64,000 bases of DNA, from positions 38,231-102,230 of the forward strand of contig JAIXPH010000060.1 in assembly GCA_027486345.1 (NCBI GenBank). Reading direction: 5' to 3'. Numbering within the stretch: position 1 is the first letter of the stretch; every line of letters starts with the position of its first letter. Source of the DNA: Paracoccaceae bacterium. Lineage in GTDB: Bacteria; Pseudomonadota; Alphaproteobacteria; Rhodobacterales; Rhodobacteraceae. The notes beneath the pieces were generated by a model. That model was not told the origin of the DNA. It saw only the letters and a program-made list of their open reading frames with translations, and did not search any database. Made by a program: the position numbers and the translations under genes. Positions 1-15,000 of this stretch are shown here, piece by piece.

Positions 1-3000
1 AAGACAAGAACGGCAACGCCCTGACGGTCACCGTGACCAAGGATGACGGCGCGTCCCATACCGACGTGGCCGGCACCGGCGCGGATGCCGGGGCCCGCAT
101 CCTGACGGCAGGCGCGCGCAGCGGCACCGCCGATGACGCCGCCCGCGAGGGATCGGTCCTGATCAACATCTCGGGCGTCGTGGCGACGCTGGAGATCAGC
201 TACATGGGTCAGGGCGACATCGAACTGACCGACCTGCAGTTCGTGCTCGATCCGCGCACCTCGGCGGATTACTTCGCGGGGGTTGCCGACGGGCAGCAAA
301 TGCTGACCTCTGACACCTCGATCTTCCCGCTGTGGAAGGAAGAGACCCAGCTTGTCATCATCACGGCCTCGAACCACATCGATGCGACCGTGCCGCTGAC
401 GGCCGATTATGCGACGGTCCAAGGCAGCGTGATGGCGATCACCGAAGACGGTGAGACCCGCTACTACCAGCGCGTCAGCAGCAAGGCGCTGACCGTCAAT
501 CAGGACTATCTGACCGCAACCACCGCGCAGCAGGGCGGTGGGACGGAACTGACCTACAAGGTGTCGGGCGATTGGGCCGACATCACCGAACAGGCCGTTC
601 AGGATTCCGACATCAAGTCGTCGGGCTCTGTCGCGTCGGGTGATGTGCTGCGCGTGGTGTTCAACGGCGCGGAACGCTTCTTCCGGCTGAAGGGCGACAC
701 CGCGATCACGGTGGATGCCGACTATGCGCGGGGCGTTGTGGACGGCAAGGACCAGTGGTCGCCGGTGGGCGATGCGAGCGTCAACCGGACATGGACCGAC
801 CGGACCGTTGTCATGGATGCCGACAAGCGGATGCGGGTGCACATCGCACCGCAGACCGTTGACACCAGCGTCACCGACGCTGGCTGGGAAGAGATGACCG
901 AAGCGCCGCTGGACGCGAACTTCGACGACCTGCGCAACTATGTGGTGATGGGCAAGAAGCTCTACACCCTGCGCCCGGCGATGCTTGTCCAGAACACCGA
1001 TGGCCAGATGTACCAGTACAAGCGCACGGCGCCGGTTCTGGTCGATCAGGATCTCTTCGCGATCAACTACGCCACCGATCCGAACTGGGTGAACCTCGCC
1101 AGCGGCGCGGCGACCGGGGCGAACATCACGGTCAAGGCCGAGATGTCGTCCAACATCACCGCCTTCGTGGGTGCCTTTGCCGTGGCCGTGGCCGCAGGTG
1201 GGTACGGCCAGTCCGGCGCCGGTTCGGGCGCACAGGGCGTGAACATCATCGATTATGACACTGTCGCCGATGTGTATGGCGCAGAGCTGACGGCGGCGCT
1301 GGGGACGATCACGGTCGCGGCGCAGGATACCAGCAGCATCATTGCCGATGTCAAATCCGCGTCGATCGCCGCCACTCTTGCTGCGGCTGGCTCGGCCATT
1401 TCCATTGGCGTGTCGCTGGCGGATGCCACCATCGGCGGCAACGTGCGTGCGGCGATGCGCGACAGCAGCGTGGTCGCAGCCAAGGGTCTGGACATTCTGA
1501 CCACCGACAACCGCTACATCAGCGTCGTGTCCGAAGCGTCGTCGATTTCTGCCTCGACCGGCTTTGGCGGGGCGATGTCGGGTGGCGGGGCCAATGCCAC
1601 CATCACCGACCGCGGCACGCGCGAAGCGCTTCTGACCGGCAACGGGACCCAGAGCGTCAATCTGATCGGCGCAGCGCGGGTGCTGTTGACCTCGGAAAGC
1701 CGGCTTGAGGCGAATATCTCCTCGATGTCCATCGCGGCGGGGATGTTTGCGGTTGCGGCCTCGGGGGCTGTGGCCATCGTCAATGCGGCGGGCCAGTTCT
1801 ATGCCCGCGCCGAAGGTGTGGATGTCACGGCCTCGTCGCTGACCGTCAACGCCACCCGTCTGATGTCGTCCCAAGCCATGGTGCGCGGTCTGAGCGTCGC
1901 CACCACGATGGGTGTGGGCGCGTCGGTCGCCACCGTGCAGATCAGCTCTGACGTCCGCGCCTTTGCGGGCGGGGCGGGGGCGACCTTCACGCTGGGCTCC
2001 CTGTCGGTTGCGGCACGGTTGGCCGCGTCTTCGGGTCGCGACCTGTCGGATGTGCAGGCCTATGCCTCGGGCGGTGGTCTGCTGTTGGGCGTGCAATCGA
2101 CCAACGCCACCTCGATCAACCGCGCGACGGTCCTGTCCGGGCTGAGCGGCGGCACCTTCTCGGTCACCGGAGCGCTGGCGGTCACGTCGGATGCCACCGG
2201 GCGTCAATATGCGCGGTCGCGCGGCATCGCGGGCGGTCTGATCGGGATCGGTGCGACCGATGGCACGCTGTCGTCGCTGTCCACCGTGAACAGCACGGTG
2301 TCGGCCAACACGACCGTGTCTTACGCGGGGTCCATGCAATTGGCCGCTGCGGCGGTCGATGAAAACTATCTGGACATCGAGGCGGGGGCTTACGGCCTCG
2401 CCTCCGGCGCGGCGGCCAAGGGCACGACCAACGCCAACAGCTCTGTCTTCACGGGCTTCCTTGATGGCACCTCGATCAGCAACCGCGCACTTGTGCGGGT
2501 TGCGGGCACGCTGACCATCGCGGCCACCTATCGCGCGATGCCCACCGGCATCCTGACCACGAGCGCCTTTGGCGCCATCGCGGGTTCGGGCGCGGACATC
2601 ACCCACAATGTGGGCGGACGCACGCAGGGCCGGTTCGGCAACTATTCCGACGTCATGGCCGGGGCCATCGACGGGATCGTTGCCAACGCGCTGAACGGCA
2701 GCAGCTTTGTCGACGCAAAGACGGGCGGTCTGGCCTCGGGCGCAAGCTCGACCACCAACACCAACATCAACTTCACGGCCGAGTTCATCATCGGCCAGAA
2801 TGCCAAGCTGGAAACCACGCTGGATGCGGGCAACCTGAAGCTGAAGACCGAAAACTCGCTCAGGCATGCGGACCGGGTGAAACTGGTCACGGGCGGCGCG
2901 ATCTCGGGGGCGGGCGCTTACGGCAACCTGACCGCCAATGATCTGGTCTCGCAGATCATCGTGTCCGAGAACGCGCGCATCTATGCCGCGGGCACGCTGG

Positions 3001-6000
3001 AACTGGAAGCCACGCATGTTGGCAACACCAACCTGCAATCCTATTCGGAAACCTTCGGTGCGGCGACGGTGGCCATCGGCACCGCCACGACCATCGTGAC
3101 GCCGATCCAGCAGATCCTGTTCAAGGCCGGGTCCATCACGCAGGCCGAAGGCAACATCTACGCCTCGGCCGGGTCCAACAAGGATCTGGTCCTGCCCGAT
3201 CAAAGCTACAGCTCGCGCGTGGACAACTTCGCCGGTTCGGCGATCCCGATCAGCGATCTGAAGACCATCGCGCTTTATGAAGCCGACAACCGCGTCCACA
3301 TCCAATCCGGCGCGCGGCTGGAAGGCTTTGCCAACATCGACCTGAACGCCGATGGCTGGGGCGATGTCGGGGTGACCGGCGTGGCCAAGGCCACCAACTG
3401 GACCTCTGCCGTGGCCAGCGCCTTGGGCGGCGGCAACGTGGGCTCCGGCAACGGCAAGCGTCGCGCCGAGTCCTTCGGCGAAGTGATCAACGACGGGACC
3501 GTGGTCACAGGCCAGCGCCGCAACCGCATCCTGTTCACCAAGGTGGACACACTGACGGGTCTGACGGTCGTGGACATGTCCAAGACCGTGAACATCAACA
3601 ACGTGGCGACCGGCACCACGGTGGACGAATTCGGAAATCCGACGATCCGCTTCACCTCGGCGCGGGCGGGTCTGCAGGCCCCGCAATTCATCGAAATCGA
3701 AAAGGCCAAGGCCAACCTGGCGATCTATTCGGCCTCGACCAACCAGACGATGAAGAACTTCTACATCCAGCAGATCGCGCGGCTTGAGGAAGAGCTGCTC
3801 TTGCTGGGTCTGGCGGAGCGGCGCGGCAGCGCCGTCATCCCGACCGCTCCGGTGGTCGAGGTTGTGACCGTCGCCCCGGTGAACGCGCAGGCGGGCCGGG
3901 TGCGGGTGCTGTCGGACTACTTCTATGGTTCGGGCACCTTCGACGTGCCAAAGAGCGCGCGGATCGAAATCCATCACAATTCGCCGGCGCAACTCGTGAT
4001 CGAAGCGCTGTCGATCCCGATGTTCAACGGCGGCATCTACTACAACGGCAAGGACATCACCGTCGGGTCCGCAACCTCGGCGCAAGTGCAGGCCAAGGCC
4101 AAGGCCGAGAACGACTTCAACGTCGGGATGAACAACCAGACCTATAACGGCGACGACAATCTGGGCCGCTATTCCAGCGCGTTCAACGCGCCCAGCTTCA
4201 CGCTGTCGGCGGCCTCGTTGTCGGCGGGTTCGACGGATCCGGAAATCATCATCGACGTGGGCAATATCGCGCTTTACGCCGATCCGCGGACCGGGGCCGT
4301 TCCGCCCGCGCAGACGATCACCATCAAGGGCAACGTCAATGCCCCGACCGCCAAGCTGACGGTCAAGAACCCGTCCAACGGCGGCTCGATCATCGTCACC
4401 GGCGAAGTGATGGTGAAGTCGCTGGTGCTGGAATCGAAATCCTCGGTCAGCATCTCCGGCGTGCAGCAGGCCCATATCGGCGGCGATCCCATCGGGAACT
4501 TCGTCCCGCTATACTATCAGGGCGTCTATAACCCCGAAGTGGCGCTCAATCGCCAGATCGGTCGCAGCGACTATTCGACCAACAACGGCATCACCAACAT
4601 CAAGGCCGAGCGGGTCACTGTCGATGCCGAATGGCTGAACCTGAACGGCACGATCCAGGCTGGCAGCAAGGTGTTCAACCTGACGCTTGACCAAAGCATT
4701 GCCAACCAGATCCTTGCCGCACAGCGCGGCGGGGCGAACTACACCACGATCGAAGTCCCCAATGCCCCCGACTTCACGCTGATCTACGACCGTCAGTCGG
4801 CCCAACTGATCGTCAAGGCCCTGCGGCCGGGCGGCGGTGTGGTCGATCTGTCGGGCCGCGTCGTGAACACCGGCTATGGCCGCGTGATCGCAAATGGCGG
4901 TTACCCGGAAATCACGATCACCAACAACATCAACATGGCGCAGTTCAGCACGCAGTGGGATCTGGTGGTCGAGGATCTCGACACCGACCGCCGCGGCCTC
5001 GGCCAGATCAAGATCACGGACAAGCAAACCGGCTGGTTCACCCTCTACACGGTGAACGAGAACAGCACCGTCAAGGTCGAGCGTGACCGCGTCATGGGCG
5101 GCTCGTACAGCGTGACCAACTACGGCAGCGCCGGTGGCGGCGAGGCGTGGATGGAGGCCAACCTGCCGGATTACGCGCCGCAGGCGGGCATGCGCTATGC
5201 ATGGGTCATCGGTCAGGAAACCCGGACGCGGGAAACCGCGCGTTGGGAAGAATCCAACTGGCTGGGGATCTTCAACCTCGGGTCGCGCGGGATTCCGGTT
5301 CCGCCGGTCACCCAGACGCTGTCCTCGGCGCTGGTGCCGGACTCCAACTACTTCTATTCGGCACCGTGGCAAGCCAACGATGCCTATGTCTACGCCTATG
5401 ACGAGGTCGTGACCTCGGCCACGGAATGGAAGCAGACCTATTACAACGTCCGCTCCAGCTGGTACGGCAAGAAGACCTACACCTATCAATACAACCGCAA
5501 CGTGGGTAAGTTCCTGACCCACAGCCACTCGGTGAAGGCCGACTACGCCATCGACATCGACTTCCTGTGGAACGATCAGGGCAAGGTCGATATCGACGCC
5601 AAGGGCGCGGACCTGGTCATTGACGGTCGCATCACCAACACGCTGGGCGCGGTCACGCTGGCCTCGCAACGCGACGTGACGGCGAAATCCTCGGTCGATC
5701 CGGAATCGCCGACGGGTGGTGGCCAGCCCAAGGCCAACATCATGGGCCGCCAGATCACCATCACGGCGGGCGGGCGCATCGGCACCGACAGCACGGCGCT
5801 GCCGATCACGATCAGCACCCCGAAGAATGGGGCCTCGGCGGTCGGATACCGGCTGGATGCGACGGCCGTCACCGGCATCAACATCCGCCAATACACCGGC
5901 ACGCTGCGGGTCGGCACGGTCTCGGCCGCGTCGGGCGATACCCGTGCGGCGGTCATCCTGTCCAACGACGGTTCCTACAACCCGTCCAACAGCAATGATC

Positions 6001-9000
6001 TTGGCGGGATCGTGCGTGCCGCGGGCGGCAGCCACCTGATCAGGGGCGGCGCGATCACCCTCAACAGCACCAAGGGCGGAGTCGGTCTTGCGGGCAGCGG
6101 CAACGACATCCTGCTCGATACCGGCGTCACCTCGGACGACGTGCTGACGGTCCTGTCGGCGGATGACGTCTACCTGCGTGAGATCAACGACGGCAATTCG
6201 GGCCGCTCGGATGATCTGCGGGTCAAGGAAATCAGCGCCGCCGGGATGGCGGTCTGGATCAACGTCGACAACGGCAGCCTCGTGGACGGCAACGGCAAGG
6301 AGGTGGTCGACGAACGCGCCGTCTCCGAACTGATGGGCACGGTCTGGACCGACATGCAACTGACCGCCGACACCGGCGGCAACCAGAAGGTCGAGGACGC
6401 CAAGACCCAGCTGCGCGCCACCAAGACGCGCGAATATTCGACCTACTGGACATGGCGCGCGGCGCAAGAAGCGGCCTATGACACCTATTGGACCACGCGC
6501 GGCACGCAGGAAGAGGCGGGCGTCCTGTCCGACGTTCTGGCGGGCGATGCCGAAATCGTCTTCAGCGATGCGCGTGAAGCCGAACTGCTGGCGGATTACC
6601 GCGCCAAGATCCTGACCAATCTGGAACCGCAGTGGGGTCTGGTCACCGGCACGGCTGCCGTGAACGCGAGCATCTCCGTGACCTGGGGCCGCACCACCCG
6701 CACCGTGATCACGGCGGCGAATGGCACCTGGAGCGCGTCCTTCTCGAAGGCCGACCTCGAGGGCGTCGATGAGGCGACGGCACCGACCGTCACGGGCACC
6801 TATGGCAACCTTGTCACGCAGCGCGGGGCCTCCGATGCGGCGGTCACCACGGCGGCGGAGAAGCTGCTCGCAGCCTATCGCACGCGGGCCACGGCCGAAT
6901 TCCGTCTGCTCGATGGGGTCTTCGGTCTGGCGACCTATGGCGCGGTGACCGGCACGGCGTCGGCCGGGGCCACGGTCAGCGTCACATGGGGCGCGGCCAC
7001 CGTCTCGACCAAGGCCGATGTCTTCGGGCGCTGGTCTGCGGCCTTTGCCTATGACGACGTCCATGCCCTGTCAGAGTCTGTCGCCCCGACGGCGACCGGC
7101 GGCACCGTCGCCAACTACACGCGCGGCATGAACAATGCCGACTTCGACTCGGCGGCCTATCTTGACCTCGTGCTGGCCGATGACGGTCTGCATGACCTGC
7201 TGCTGGCGTCGGGCGACACGGTCTCGCTGCTGCGCGTCTATGCCGAAGAGGCGTTGAAGTCCGGCTCGGCCACGGCAACGCTGGCACGGGCCACGACCGC
7301 CCAGCTTGACAGCGCCACGGCGACGGCGGCGACCTCACTGACGACGCTGGTGAATTCGCGGTCCGAACAGTTCCGCATCCTGTCCACCTATTATGCCGAA
7401 ACCACCTATGCCACCTTGGCAGGGACCGGGACGGCGGGCGCGACGGTCACTGTGTCGTGGAACGGTGTGACCCGGACGGGCAAGGTCTATGGCGATGGCC
7501 GCTGGGCCGTGGCCTTTACCGAAGCCCATATCGGCACGCAGGCGACCGAAACTTCGGTCACGGCCTCGACCGGCAGCGCCACGATCACCAAGCGTGTCAT
7601 CGGTGCGCTGAACACCGATTACATCGTGCCGCTGACCACCAACGAAGAAAACACCATCTCGGGGTCGATCAAGGTCTGGTCGTCAGACGAGTTGATCTAT
7701 GGCTTCGGCGGCGGTCTGCTCAAGCCCGTCACCGATACCAACACGGCCATCGAAGATGACAACATCATCGCCGGGTCGTTCAACTTCACCGTCGCGGGCA
7801 ACGTCGGCCTGACCGAAGGGCAGGAACTGATCGACCTGAACTCCACCCTGACCGGGCCGCAGCGCCTGCTTCTTGCGGCGGCGGAACGGTCGGACGTCAA
7901 CTTCCTGTTGACCGACCGCATCGCGGCAACGGTGAACTTCTCGGTCACCGGCAACCGTCTGGACCGGCGGTCTGGCACCACCGGCACGGCCTTCAACACG
8001 ATCTTCAAGGCCGGAGACGTCCTGCAGATCGAAGGGCGCACCGCCAACGCGACCGAGACCCGCTTCTTCACCATCGCTTCGGTGACGGCGGACCGGATCA
8101 CCTTCACCTCCACGGGCCGCGTCGTCGGCGCGATGGAAAACAACATCGACGTCTACCTGTCCTCGGTCAGCCTCAACCCGATGGGCAATGACGCGACGGC
8201 CCTGGCCACCATCGACGCGTCTGACCTGCGCAAGGTCATCAGCGTTGACGGGCAGAAGTTCACCGGCTTCGCGGTCGGCGACGAGATCGTTCTGACCAAC
8301 TTCTCGGGCTCTGCCGCAGGGATCACGGCGGCCAGCAAGCGGCCGTCGGCCAACGTGAACACGGCGTTGACGCCCTATGTCATCACGTCGATCGCGTCGG
8401 ACGGATCGTGGGTCAAGTTCGACCGCGACCTGACAGCGGAAGCCAACATCGCCATCAACCTGCGCCAGAACATCATCCTGAAATGGGTGCAGGTGCAGCT
8501 GCGCGATGACCTGAACATCAGCGTCAGCGGCACCGTCAAGGGCTCTGCGGGCGGTGATACCTTCCTGTCCTCGGAAGGCGACATCCGTCTGGACCTCGTC
8601 ACCGCCGGCGCTTCGGCGCGCATCAAGGCGGGCGACAGCCTGATCAGCGTGCTTTCGGGCACGACCGACAACGTCCGCGCCGTCAAGAGCATCGTGTTCG
8701 AGGCAGGCCAGGGCAACATCGGCTCGTCCACCAACCGGCTGTGGTATGACATCACCGGCGGCACGGTCTACAACATGACCGCCCGCGCAGCGGGCGACGT
8801 CTGGCTGGGCGAGACCCAGGGCGATGCGATGATCGGCTCCATCTTCTCGAAGGCGGGGAATGTCGATTTCTACGCCGCCGGGGTGGATGCCAACATCGTC
8901 GACGCGGCAAACAACGCCTTCGTCAAGATCGAGGCCAACGACATCCGCCTGCGCGCCAATGGCAGCATCGGCAGTGCATCGAACCCGTTCGAGATCGAGG

Positions 9001-12000
9001 CCCGCGGCGCGGGCAACGTGGCGGGCACGGGTTGGGTCACGCTGATGGCGGGCACCGATGGCGATGACGACATCGTGGTCCATGCGCCGAACGGCAACAT
9101 GATCCTGCGCAACGTCTATGCCGGTGGCGACGTGACGCTGGAAGCGCTGCTCAGCATCACCGATGGTGTCGACCTGATCGACCCCACCGACATCTACAGT
9201 GCCGAAGACACCACGACCGGGCTCGTGCGCGCCGACATCACGGCGAACTCGATCACCCTGACGGCGTGGAACGGCGCCATCGGGGCGGCGGGCAACGAGC
9301 TTGACATCGACATGTCGCAAAGCCGCGATGGTCTTCTGACCACGTGGTCGGGCCTCGACACCTATGTCAACGAAGCCCAAGGCAAGGGGGATGTCCGGCT
9401 GAACACCGTCGGCACGGCACCCATCGCGCAACTGACCACGATCAACCTGACCGGCACCTATGCCGTGGGTGACATGGTCCAGGTGGCCATCGAAGGTGAC
9501 AGCGTCACCTACACGGTCAGCGAATATGACCTGACCGAAGACGGTGTGGGCGGCGATTCCGTCACCGGATCGTCCTTGGCGGCCCTGAGCAACATCGCCG
9601 CCAAGATCGTGGCGCTGCTCAATGCGGCTTCGGCCATCTCTGCCCGGCTTGTGGCCGCGGCACAGGCCGCCAGCATCACGCTGTCGGGCCGCATCGCGGG
9701 CGAAGCCTTCGGCGTCGTGGTCCAGCGAAATGGCGCATCCAGCGGGTTCTCGGTCAACGAGACCATCGCAGCGGCACCGGGGCACTCGGCCTTCATCACC
9801 GCGGTCAGCGGGTCGATCTTCAACGCGGCTCCGACCGGCACCTCCAACGTGTCGGGCGGCAAGGCCTTCCTCTTCGCCGCCAATGACATCGGCGAGGTGG
9901 ACAATCCGATCCAGACCGTCGTGGGCACGCTGCAAGGCGAGTCGACCACGGGCGACACCTATCTGGTCAACACCGGTGACCTGACCATCCGTGCCTTCAG
10001 CGGCGGTGCAGACAGCACCGGCATGAAGGCCGGCGGCCAGATCCAAGTGACAGCCAAGAGCCCGATCACCATCTCGTCGGATGTCTATGCGGCGGGCAAT
10101 ATCATCTACATCGCGACGGACAGCCCGTCCGACAACCGCGACAACCTGACGATCGAAGGCGGCGTCACCGTGCGCTCCTACAGCGGAGAGATCATGCTCT
10201 TCGCGGGGGACAACCTCTCGATCGCGGCCTCCGCGACGGTCAGCGGCGAACATGGCCTGTCGCTGAACACGGATGTCGGCGGCGGTGTGGACGGCGGCGG
10301 CGGCAACGTCACCATCGCCGGCAAACTGGCGACCGGCTCGGGCAAGCTGTTCATCGGCACGTCGGACGCGTCCGACACGGTGACCATCGCGGCAACGGCC
10401 GAGTTCGACCTTGGCAACGCGCCCGTCGAAGGGGTGATGAGCGATTTCGTCCTCGCCACAGGCGGGGGGGCGGACTCCATCTTCATCCGGGGTGCGATTT
10501 CGGCCGATCACATCGTGATCACCACCGGAACCGGCAATGACAGCCTGACCACCACGGCCGACCTGACCGCCATCGGCGTGTTGGGCGCGCAGAATGCCCG
10601 GATCGGTGGCGATATCCGCATCGACATGGGCAATGACAGCGACGCCTCCGACAGCATCAGCCTTGGCGGAGACCTGACGGCGGCGCGCGATGTCGTCGTG
10701 ACCAAACTGCCGACCACGGAACACAGCGTGGTCATCGGCATCGACAAGGATGCCGACCCGCTGAAGCCCGCCGTGGGCCAGGTGGGCGAGGTCACCGTGT
10801 CCACCGCCCAGATGGCCAACGAGATCGAGGTCACCTTCGATGCGGCCATCGTCAACCCGGTCATTGCCCTGACCGGCCATGCGGCCAACGCCCCCTACAC
10901 CCTGCGTGTGACCAGCTACACCAACACCGGGTTCAAGTTCCGGGTTGAAAACTGGCTGGGCAATGCCGCCTCCTTGTCGGCAAACCTGAAGGTCAACTGG
11001 CTGGCCGTCGCCGAGGGCTCGCATCTGCTGGCCGACGGCCGCGCGGTCGAGGCCAAGCGCGTCAGCGCCAGCAGCACGGCTGCGACGGTCACGTTCGACA
11101 CGGCCTTCACCCAGTTGCCGGTGGTTCTGACCTCGGTCATGTCCGGCATGGGCACCGAGGCCGCCACCGCCGATGCCTATGACATCGGCCAAGGCAGCAT
11201 GACCCTGCGCCTGAAGGCACGCGATGCCGACAGCAACGGGGTTGCGGCGCAAACGGTGGGCTACATCGCCTTGTCGGCGGCGACGACGACCCTGTCGGGG
11301 ACTGTCGTTCTCAAGCCCAATGCCTTGACCATGTCGAACGGGTCTGTGGACTATGGCCAGACCTTCGCCGATGCGGTGGTCTTCGGCCAACGCCAGACGC
11401 TGGTCGATGGCGATGCCGGCACGACCGTCATCGTGACGGAAGGCGCGACCTCTGCCACCCTGCGCTTTGAGGAAGAAAGCACCGACGGCACGCATGGGGC
11501 CGAAACCCTGGGCTTTGTCGCCTTGGCCAAGGGGGTCTTCCCGACCTCCGGACGCAATCCCGTCACGGCGGCGGCGGTGCAGACCGGCGAGCGCGTGACC
11601 GTGGAACGCGATGGCAGCGTGGCTATCTATGCCTATCTGGGCAGCAACGCGACCATCGACCTCGCGACGGCGGATTACAGCAACACCACGCTGTGGGCGC
11701 TGGAAACGAACAACGCGTCCGACACGGGCATCCTGACGATGACCGCCAGCTCTGGCGGCAGCGTGACGGCGGGCCGTGACGTGTTGATCCGGACCGGCGG
11801 CGGCGCGGATGTGCTGACGCTGAACGGAACGGTCGAGTCGGGCCGCGACATCCTGATCCAGACGGATCAGGGCGCGGACAGCCTGACCACCAGCGCCGCC
11901 TTCACGGCCGAGCGTCACCTGACCATCGAGGCAGGCGGCGGAACGGACACGCTGGTGATCGGCGCGGCCATGACGACCAACACCGGCGCCCTGACCGTCA

Positions 12001-15000
12001 ATCTGATGCTGGGCGACGAATCCGGGACGGCTGCGGTGCCGAACCGTCAGGTGTTCCGCATGTCGGGCGCCCTGTCGGCGGCGACGCATCTGCAAGTGCT
12101 CGCCTCGGGCACCGTGGGCAACGATATCACGGTGACGGGCGTCTCCACCGCCGGGGATGACATCCTGTTCCGCACCGACAAGGGCGCGGACGTGATCACC
12201 ATCAACGGCAACGTCCAGGCCGACAACGTGACCATGAGCCTTGGGGCCAACGATGACCGCCTGGCGATCACCGGCACGGTGAAGTCGGTCGGGGGCACGG
12301 ACTCCACGGTTGACACGCAGACCACCTATGGCGACATCACCTTCGACTTCGGGACCGATGCCGACACGCTGGACAGTCTGGTCCTTGTCGGATCGTTGGA
12401 CGCCGAGCGCGATGCCCGCATCCTGAAACTGCCCAAGACCGAATACGAGGCGACCATCGGTCAGGTGCAAAGCCAGAAGGTCGAAAAGGGCGAACGCGTC
12501 ACGGTCCGCGACGGTGCGGCGGTGATCTACGAGTTCATCGGCTTTGCCGCAAAGACCTATGATCTGGGCGATGCGTCGATCTACACGAACAAGGCCTTCT
12601 GGAAAGTGGTCAGCAACTTCTCGGAGAACACCGGGAAACTGACCGCCAGCCTGAGCGCCAAGGGCGAAGTCAAGGCTGGTCGTGACCTGATCGTCTGGAC
12701 CGGTGGCGGCGATGACGTCTGGACGACCGTCGGTCTGATGGACGTGACGCGCAACGTGCTGTTCCGCATGGACCGGGGCCTTGACCGCGTGGTCGCGGCC
12801 GAGGACATCACCACCGAAACCGGGGTGATCGCCTTTGAAATGGGCGACAGCCCGGCCACCGACCGCGGTCCGTTCGCCGACAAGAACGCCCGTCCGCAGG
12901 AAGTGGTGTTCGACAAGGGCGCCATCATCACGGCCGGGACCGATCTGATCGTGACGTCGAATGACGCAGGCGACTTCCGTCTGCTGGCAACCGCCGACGT
13001 GGTCGCCGGACGCGACATCCTGATCACTACCGAAGGCGGGCGCGACCTGTTCGACTTCGACACCACGATCACCGCCACGCGCAACATCATCGTGCAGAGC
13101 GGCGTCGAAACCGACGTCATGATCGTGGCCGAAGGGATCGAGGCGACCGAGGGCGCGATCTACATCGACCTCGACATCGGCAACGAGCGGGATCTGTCCC
13201 TGCGCCAGCAACTGGAACTGACGGAAGGTCCGCTGGTCGCGGGCACCAGTCTGACGGTTCTGGCCTCGGGCAAGGCGGGGACAGATGTGACCACGACGGG
13301 CACATGGGAAACCGGCACCTTCGCGCGTCTGTCGCTGGGCACCGGCAATGACACCATCACGCATGTCGGTTCCATCGACGTGGGCACCTACCTGTCGGCC
13401 TCTCTGGCCGCGGGGACGGATTCCGTCCTGATCGACGGGGCCGTGACCACGGGCGAACTGGTGTCGATCGACCTTGGCGCCGGTCCGGCCTCCTCGGCCA
13501 CCGGCAGCAAGGCGACGGGCCCGGAAACGCTGCAAGTCACGGGCGACCTGATCGCGGGCACCTCGATCAGCCTGCTGAAATCGGGCACCGATGCCGCGAC
13601 CGTCACGATGGACAGCAAACTGTCCGCCGCGACCTTCATCCTGACCCGCATGGGCAGCGGTGATGACACGCTCCTGTTCAGCGACACCGTCACGGCGGGA
13701 ACCGACCTGACGCTCAGCACGGGCGGCGGGGTGGATACCGTCACCTTCGCCAAGGCCGTGCGCGCCACGGCGGGCAGCGCTCTGCTGGACTTCGGCGCGG
13801 TGCGCGCCGACCGCAGCCGGCTGACCCTGTCCGACACGTTGCGGGCAGGCGTGGACATCACCCTTGTCAACACCGGCACGGGCGGTCTCACCACCACCAT
13901 CGCGGCCGCCGTCACGGCGGGACGCAACATCGTCCTGGATACCGGCGACGGTTATGACGTCATCGACTCCAAGGCGGTGATCACCGCAGGTCGCAACATC
14001 ACCGTGACCATGGATGGCGGCGGCGACACCCTCACCCTGTCGGCGGCAGCGGGTCTGTCCGCCAAGGGCGACGTCTCGGTCAACATGGGCGACTTCGACG
14101 GCATCGCCGACGAAGCCAAGGCGCTTGGCAAGATCGACGCGGGCGGCGGGCTGGTCATCAGCAACCGCGGCGCGGGTCCGTCGAACCTGGACCTGACCGG
14201 CGGCGAGATCGTCGCGGGCAAGGGCGGCTTCACGCTGCAAACCGGCGATGGCGCGGATACCGTGGGCATGACCGGGCTGGTCATCACCTCGGCCGGTGCG
14301 ATCACGCTGGACTTCGGCGGCGGCGATGACGTCGTCACCGGGCAGGGCGGCCAGCTTGCGGCGACGGACACCCTGACCCTGCGTTTCGGCGCGGGCAATG
14401 ACCGCGCGGGCTTTACCGGCATGGACCTGTCGGGCGACAAGGTGATCTTCGATCAGGGCGACGGCAATGACCTGCTGATCCTGACCGATCTGACCAACCT
14501 TGGCGGCACCTCCAGCATCCTGGGCGGCCTTGGCAATGACGAGGTCCAGATCATCCGGCTTCCGGCGCAGAAGTCAGGCGATACCCTGACCATCGACGGC
14601 GGCGACGGCGCGGACACGACCCGCATCCAGATGTATGGCGGCCAAACCGGCGAAGGCATCTCCTATGACATCGCCGTCCGCGATACGGGCAATGCCAAAT
14701 CCGGCGCCGACCTTCTGGACGTGCGCGGCACCGACGAGGAAGACCTCTTCCTCGTCCGCGACGGGGTGCTTGCCCTGCGCCACGGGACCTATGCAGAACT
14801 GGAATCCGGCAATCTGCCGGGCAGCCAGGAACGCATCCTCTACGACTCGTCGCAGGACGGCGGGCTGTGGCTGCGGACGGCGGGTGGCGCCGACTTCGTC
14901 GCGCTGGACGACACCTCGACGGGGACCGTCGTCGATACCGGCACGGGCAATGACCGTGTCCGCGTCGGGCAGGTCTATGAGAACAGGCCCGACGTGACCC

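Noticed and set aside
4509..7064. Antisense open frame of 851 codons
   Set aside because: The same mirror effect opposite the giant gene; composition is biased and there is no start signal.
7683..14240. Long open frame on the - strand (about 2,185 codons) opposite the giant gene
   Set aside because: It is exactly antisense to a clearly coding repeat region. High third-position GC keeps stops rare on the complement, and the translation is Arg/His/Gly/Asp-rich with no recognisable domain or ribosome site.
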